DNA of 7,429 nt from an uncultured Gemmatimonadales bacterium (GTDB taxonomy: Bacteria; Gemmatimonadota; Gemmatimonadetes; Longimicrobiales; Gaopeijiaceae): positions 1 through 7,429 of the forward strand of contig CALJLC010000465.1 in the NCBI GenBank assembly GCA_937982605.1, read 5' to 3'. Under the pieces are notes generated by a model. That model did no database searches and had not been told where the DNA came from. It worked only from the letters and a program-made list of their open reading frames with translations. The translations under genes were made by a program, and so were the position numbers. Positions within the stretch are counted from its first letter, which is position 1; each line of letters starts with the position of its first letter. Shown in pieces: positions 6,020 through 7,429 of this stretch.

Positions 6020-6343
6020 TCAAACCGTGAAGGAGCTCCCGCATCCGCAGCCGCCGGAAGCGTTCGGGTTCCGGAAGGTGAAGCCCTGCCCCATCATCGA
6101 GCTCACGTAGTCGATCTCGACGCCCTCGAGGTACTGCGCGCTGAAGGGGTCGATGAAGACCTTGATGCCCGCGACGTCGAGGATCTCGTCGTCGTTCTCC
6201 GGGGCGTCCTCGATGTTGAGCCCGTACTGAAAGCCCGAGCAGCCGCCGGGCAGAACCGCGACGCGCAGGCCGCCGCTGTCGACGCCATGCTCGCGGATGA
6301 AATCCTGGACCTTCTCGGACGCCGTGTTGGTCATGGTGACCAT
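6020..6343 (-). CDS. iscA: A-type Fe-S cluster carrier (IscA/ErpA/HesB family)
   Basis: A 107-residue cytosolic protein of the IscA/SufA/ErpA family, which receives Fe-S clusters from a scaffold and hands them to target enzymes. The three conserved cysteines are present: C35 in VLPGGCSGFQYGL and C99 and C101 in the C-terminal GGCGCGSSF. Other family blocks are FIDPFSAQYLEGVEIDYV (63-80) and GQGFTFRNPNA (85-95). The length equals E. coli IscA, and the product is complete. The first ATG is preceded by AGGAGG nine bases upstream (6358-6353). A second in-frame ATG three codons later is too far from that site. The open frame upstream to 6955 lies inside selA and is not coding. The gene heads the cluster with the hydrolase, purN, purH and a NifU-type protein, and the only promoter-like sequence nearby lies in its leader. 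No IscS, IscU, SufB or IscR is in the window, so the assignment to IscA rather than ErpA is arbitrary. Confidence 0.95.
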   Translation of the reverse strand: MVTMTNTASEKVQDFIREHGVDSGGLRVAVLPGGCSGFQYGLNIEDAPENDDEILDVAGIKVFIDPFSAQYLEGVEIDYVSSMMGQGFTFRNPNASGGCGCGSSFTV

Positions 6344-6352
6344 GCCGTCGCT

Positions 6353-6358
6353 CCTCCT
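6353..6358 (-). promoter_or_regulatory. Shine-Dalgarno site fixing the A-type carrier start
   Basis: AGGAGG on the minus strand, nine bases before the ATG at 6343 (the overlapping GAGGAG gives seven). The next in-frame ATG at 6334 would be 18 bases away, so 6343 is preferred. Confidence 0.75.
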
Positions 6359-6376
6359 GAACTCGACCTGCCGTGA

Positions 6377-6395
6377 CGGACCGCGCTCCGGTCCG
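6377..6395 (-). promoter_or_regulatory. Leader hairpin upstream of the A-type carrier gene
   Basis: The minus strand contains CGGACCG-GAGCG-CGGTCCG, a perfect 7-bp stem with a 5-base loop, ending about 33 bases before the start codon and leaving the AGGAGG site free. A second, weaker stem (ACCCCG / CGGGGT, 8-base loop) sits upstream at 6438-6419. There is no T-run, so it is not an intrinsic terminator. It may stabilise or regulate the leader, or be chance. Confidence 0.3.
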
Positions 6396-6467
6396 GGGCG
6401 CGCCGTATCAGTGGTTACACCCCGGGACTCGGCGGGGTTCTGAAACGCCCCCGCGCCCGGTGCGACA

Positions 6468-6495
6468 AAGCTAGCCGACCCCCCGGGGAGGTCAA
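6468..6495 (-). promoter_or_regulatory. Candidate promoter of the Fe-S/hydrolase/purine cluster
   Basis: On the minus strand TTGACC (6495-6490; 5 of 6 to the sigma-70 type -35) is followed after 16 bases by TAGCTT (6473-6468), a TAnnnT-type -10. It begins only six bases after the selA stop and would give a leader of about 120 bases to the A-type carrier. The spacer is occupied by the near-palindrome GACCTCCCCGGGGGGTC (6493-6477), one mismatch around a central base, which could be an operator. The -10 half is a weak match to the E. coli consensus, but the GCTAGCTT core recurs ahead of the symporter gene. Confidence 0.45.
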
Positions 6496-6501
6496 CGATC
6501 T

Positions 6502-7429
6502 TCAGGCCCGCAGCGCCTCGGTGACGCGGCGCACCAGGTCGTCCTCCTGGGCCGGGAAGACCGTGCGGACGTCGAAGCGGAGCCCTCCGTCCACGACCCT
6601 CCCGACGACCGGGGGCGAACCGTCGCGCAGCGCCGAGGCCAGGGCATCGGGACCGCCCGGGCTCCGAAGCTCCACGGCCCACGAGGCGAGCTCGACGCCC
6701 GGGTAGGTGCCCCCGCCCACCGCGCCTTTCGCGGGCACGATCGCGACACCCACATCCTCGCGACCGGCTCCCCCCGAGAGCGCGGCCTCGATGCGTGCGC
6801 CGAGCGCCCGGGCGCGCTCCTCGAGGACCTCCGGACCCGCGCTCAGCATCGCCAGCGTGGGGATCTCGGTGGCGACCCGGTCGGGATCCCGGTAGAGCCG
6901 GAGCGTGGCCTCGAGTCCCGCGAGCGTGACCTTGTCGACCCGCAGCGCGCGGCACAGGGGGTTCCGACGCATCTCCGCCAGCAGCTCCACCCGCCCCAGC
7001 AGGACGCCGGCCTGGGGACCGCCGAGCAGCTTGTCTCCGGAGACCACGACCACGTCCGCCCCGGCCGCCAGCGACTCCGGGGCGCGCGGCTCCTCCGGGA
7101 GCCCCAGTGACCCGGCGTCGACCATGAGCCCGGAGCCGAGGTCGTGGACCAGGGGGACTCCGCGGTCGCGAGCCAGGGCGGCCAGCTCCGCGACCCCGGA
7201 TTCCTCGGTGAAGCCGGTGATGCGGAAATTCGACCGATGGACCTTGAGCACCGCGGCGACCCGGCCGCCCGGGTCCGGCGTCTCCGGGTCGAAGGCGGCC
7301 TCGTAATCCCGCAGTCGCGTGCGGTTCGTGCTGCCGACTTCGACGAGCCGCGCTCCGGCGCGCTCGAGGACCTCGGGGATCCGGACGCCTCCCCCGATCT
7401 CGACGACCTCGCCCCCCGACACGGCCACA
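6502..7429 (-). CDS. selA: L-seryl-tRNA(Sec) selenium transferase SelA, 5' end beyond the window
   Basis: The C-terminal 308-309 residues of SelA, the PLP enzyme that converts seryl-tRNA(Sec) to selenocysteinyl-tRNA(Sec) using selenophosphate. E. coli SelA has 463 residues, so about one third at the N-terminus is missing at the right edge; the valine codon GTG there is internal, not a start. Seen in order from the edge: EVVEIGGGVRIPEVLERAG, LVEVGSTNRTRLRDYE, AVLKVHRSNFRITGFTEE, HDLGSGLM, the PLP-lysine block VSGDKLLGGPQAG (lysine codon at 7032-7030), then NPLCRALRVDKVTLAGLEATLRLY. These are the hallmarks of true SelA rather than generic fold-type I enzymes. The usual SRGELVEIGG reads SGGEVVEIGG. 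The stop is followed by a 158-base gap that separates it from the next cluster, with no clear terminator. Presence of selA implies selenocysteine use in this organism; selB and selC are not visible here. Confidence 0.96.
   Translation of the reverse strand, partial: VAVSGGEVVEIGGGVRIPEVLERAGARLVEVGSTNRTRLRDYEAAFDPETPDPGGRVAAVLKVHRSNFRITGFTEESGVAELAALARDRGVPLVHDLGSGLMVDAGSLGLPEEPRAPESLAAGADVVVVSGDKLLGGPQAGVLLGRVELLAEMRRNPLCRALRVDKVTLAGLEATLRLYRDPDRVATEIPTLAMLSAGPEVLEERARALGARIEAALSGGAGREDVGVAIVPAKGAVGGGTYPGVELASWAVELRSPGGPDALASALRDGSPPVVGRVVDGGLRFDVRTVFPAQEDDLVRRVTEALRA

Noticed and set aside
6344..6501. Intrinsic terminator for selA
   Set aside because: The stems here have no following T-run and lie downstream of the promoter-like boxes, so they fit a leader better than a terminator.
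6344..6955. Fusion of a long N-terminal extension to the A-type Fe-S carrier
   Set aside because: The extension lies in an alternate frame of selA and is Gly/Arg-rich. The AGGAGG site and family length fix the start at 6343.

Overview
All eight protein-coding genes that I can support lie on the minus strand, so transcription runs right to left. The base composition is strongly GC-rich, with G or C at most third codon positions, and genes are tightly packed with three 4-base stop/start overlaps. This points to a high-GC bacterium. An A-type Fe-S carrier, a free-standing NifU-type domain, a selenocysteine synthase and a PurN of the 'GGKGMYG' type would fit Gemmatimonadota or another soil or sediment phylum, but the window carries no marker that fixes the taxon. 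No tRNA, rRNA, CRISPR array, insertion sequence or phage gene was seen.

Reading in the direction of transcription: (1) 7429-6502 is the 3' two thirds of selA, whose start lies beyond the right edge. (2) A 158-base gap, 6501-6344, holds the best promoter candidate of the window, with a 17-base palindrome between its -35 and -10 boxes. (3) A five-gene cluster follows: A-type Fe-S carrier (6343-6020), glyoxalase II-like metallo-beta-lactamase hydrolase (5992-5339, probable TTG start), purN (5342-4641), purH (4644-3037) and a 74-residue NifU C-terminal-domain protein (2979-2755). The hydrolase and purN overlap by GTGA, and purN and purH overlap by ATGA. (4) A 136-base gap, 2754-2619, contains a stem-like repeat, a second copy of an 8-base motif (GCTAGCTT) also found in the promoter region of the first cluster, and a perfect hairpin that covers the next start codon. 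(5) A two-gene unit follows: a sodium-coupled glutamate/aspartate-type symporter (2618-1299) overlapping by ATGA with a TerC/Alx-family membrane protein (1302-103). (6) The last 102 bases hold a terminator-like hairpin and no supported gene.

Functionally, purN (third step of purine synthesis) and purH (last two steps) both use 10-formyltetrahydrofolate. They are bracketed by two Fe-S cluster assembly proteins, which suggests a housekeeping transcript. The symporter/TerC pair is a separate membrane-transport unit, probably amino-acid uptake plus metal-ion (manganese-type) efflux. I found no clear new multi-gene system. The most unusual local signals are the start-codon hairpin with an overlapping short upstream reading frame ahead of the symporter, the start region of the hydrolase, the Asp-to-Asn change in the symporter's NMDGT motif, and the C-terminal two-helix extension of the TerC protein.
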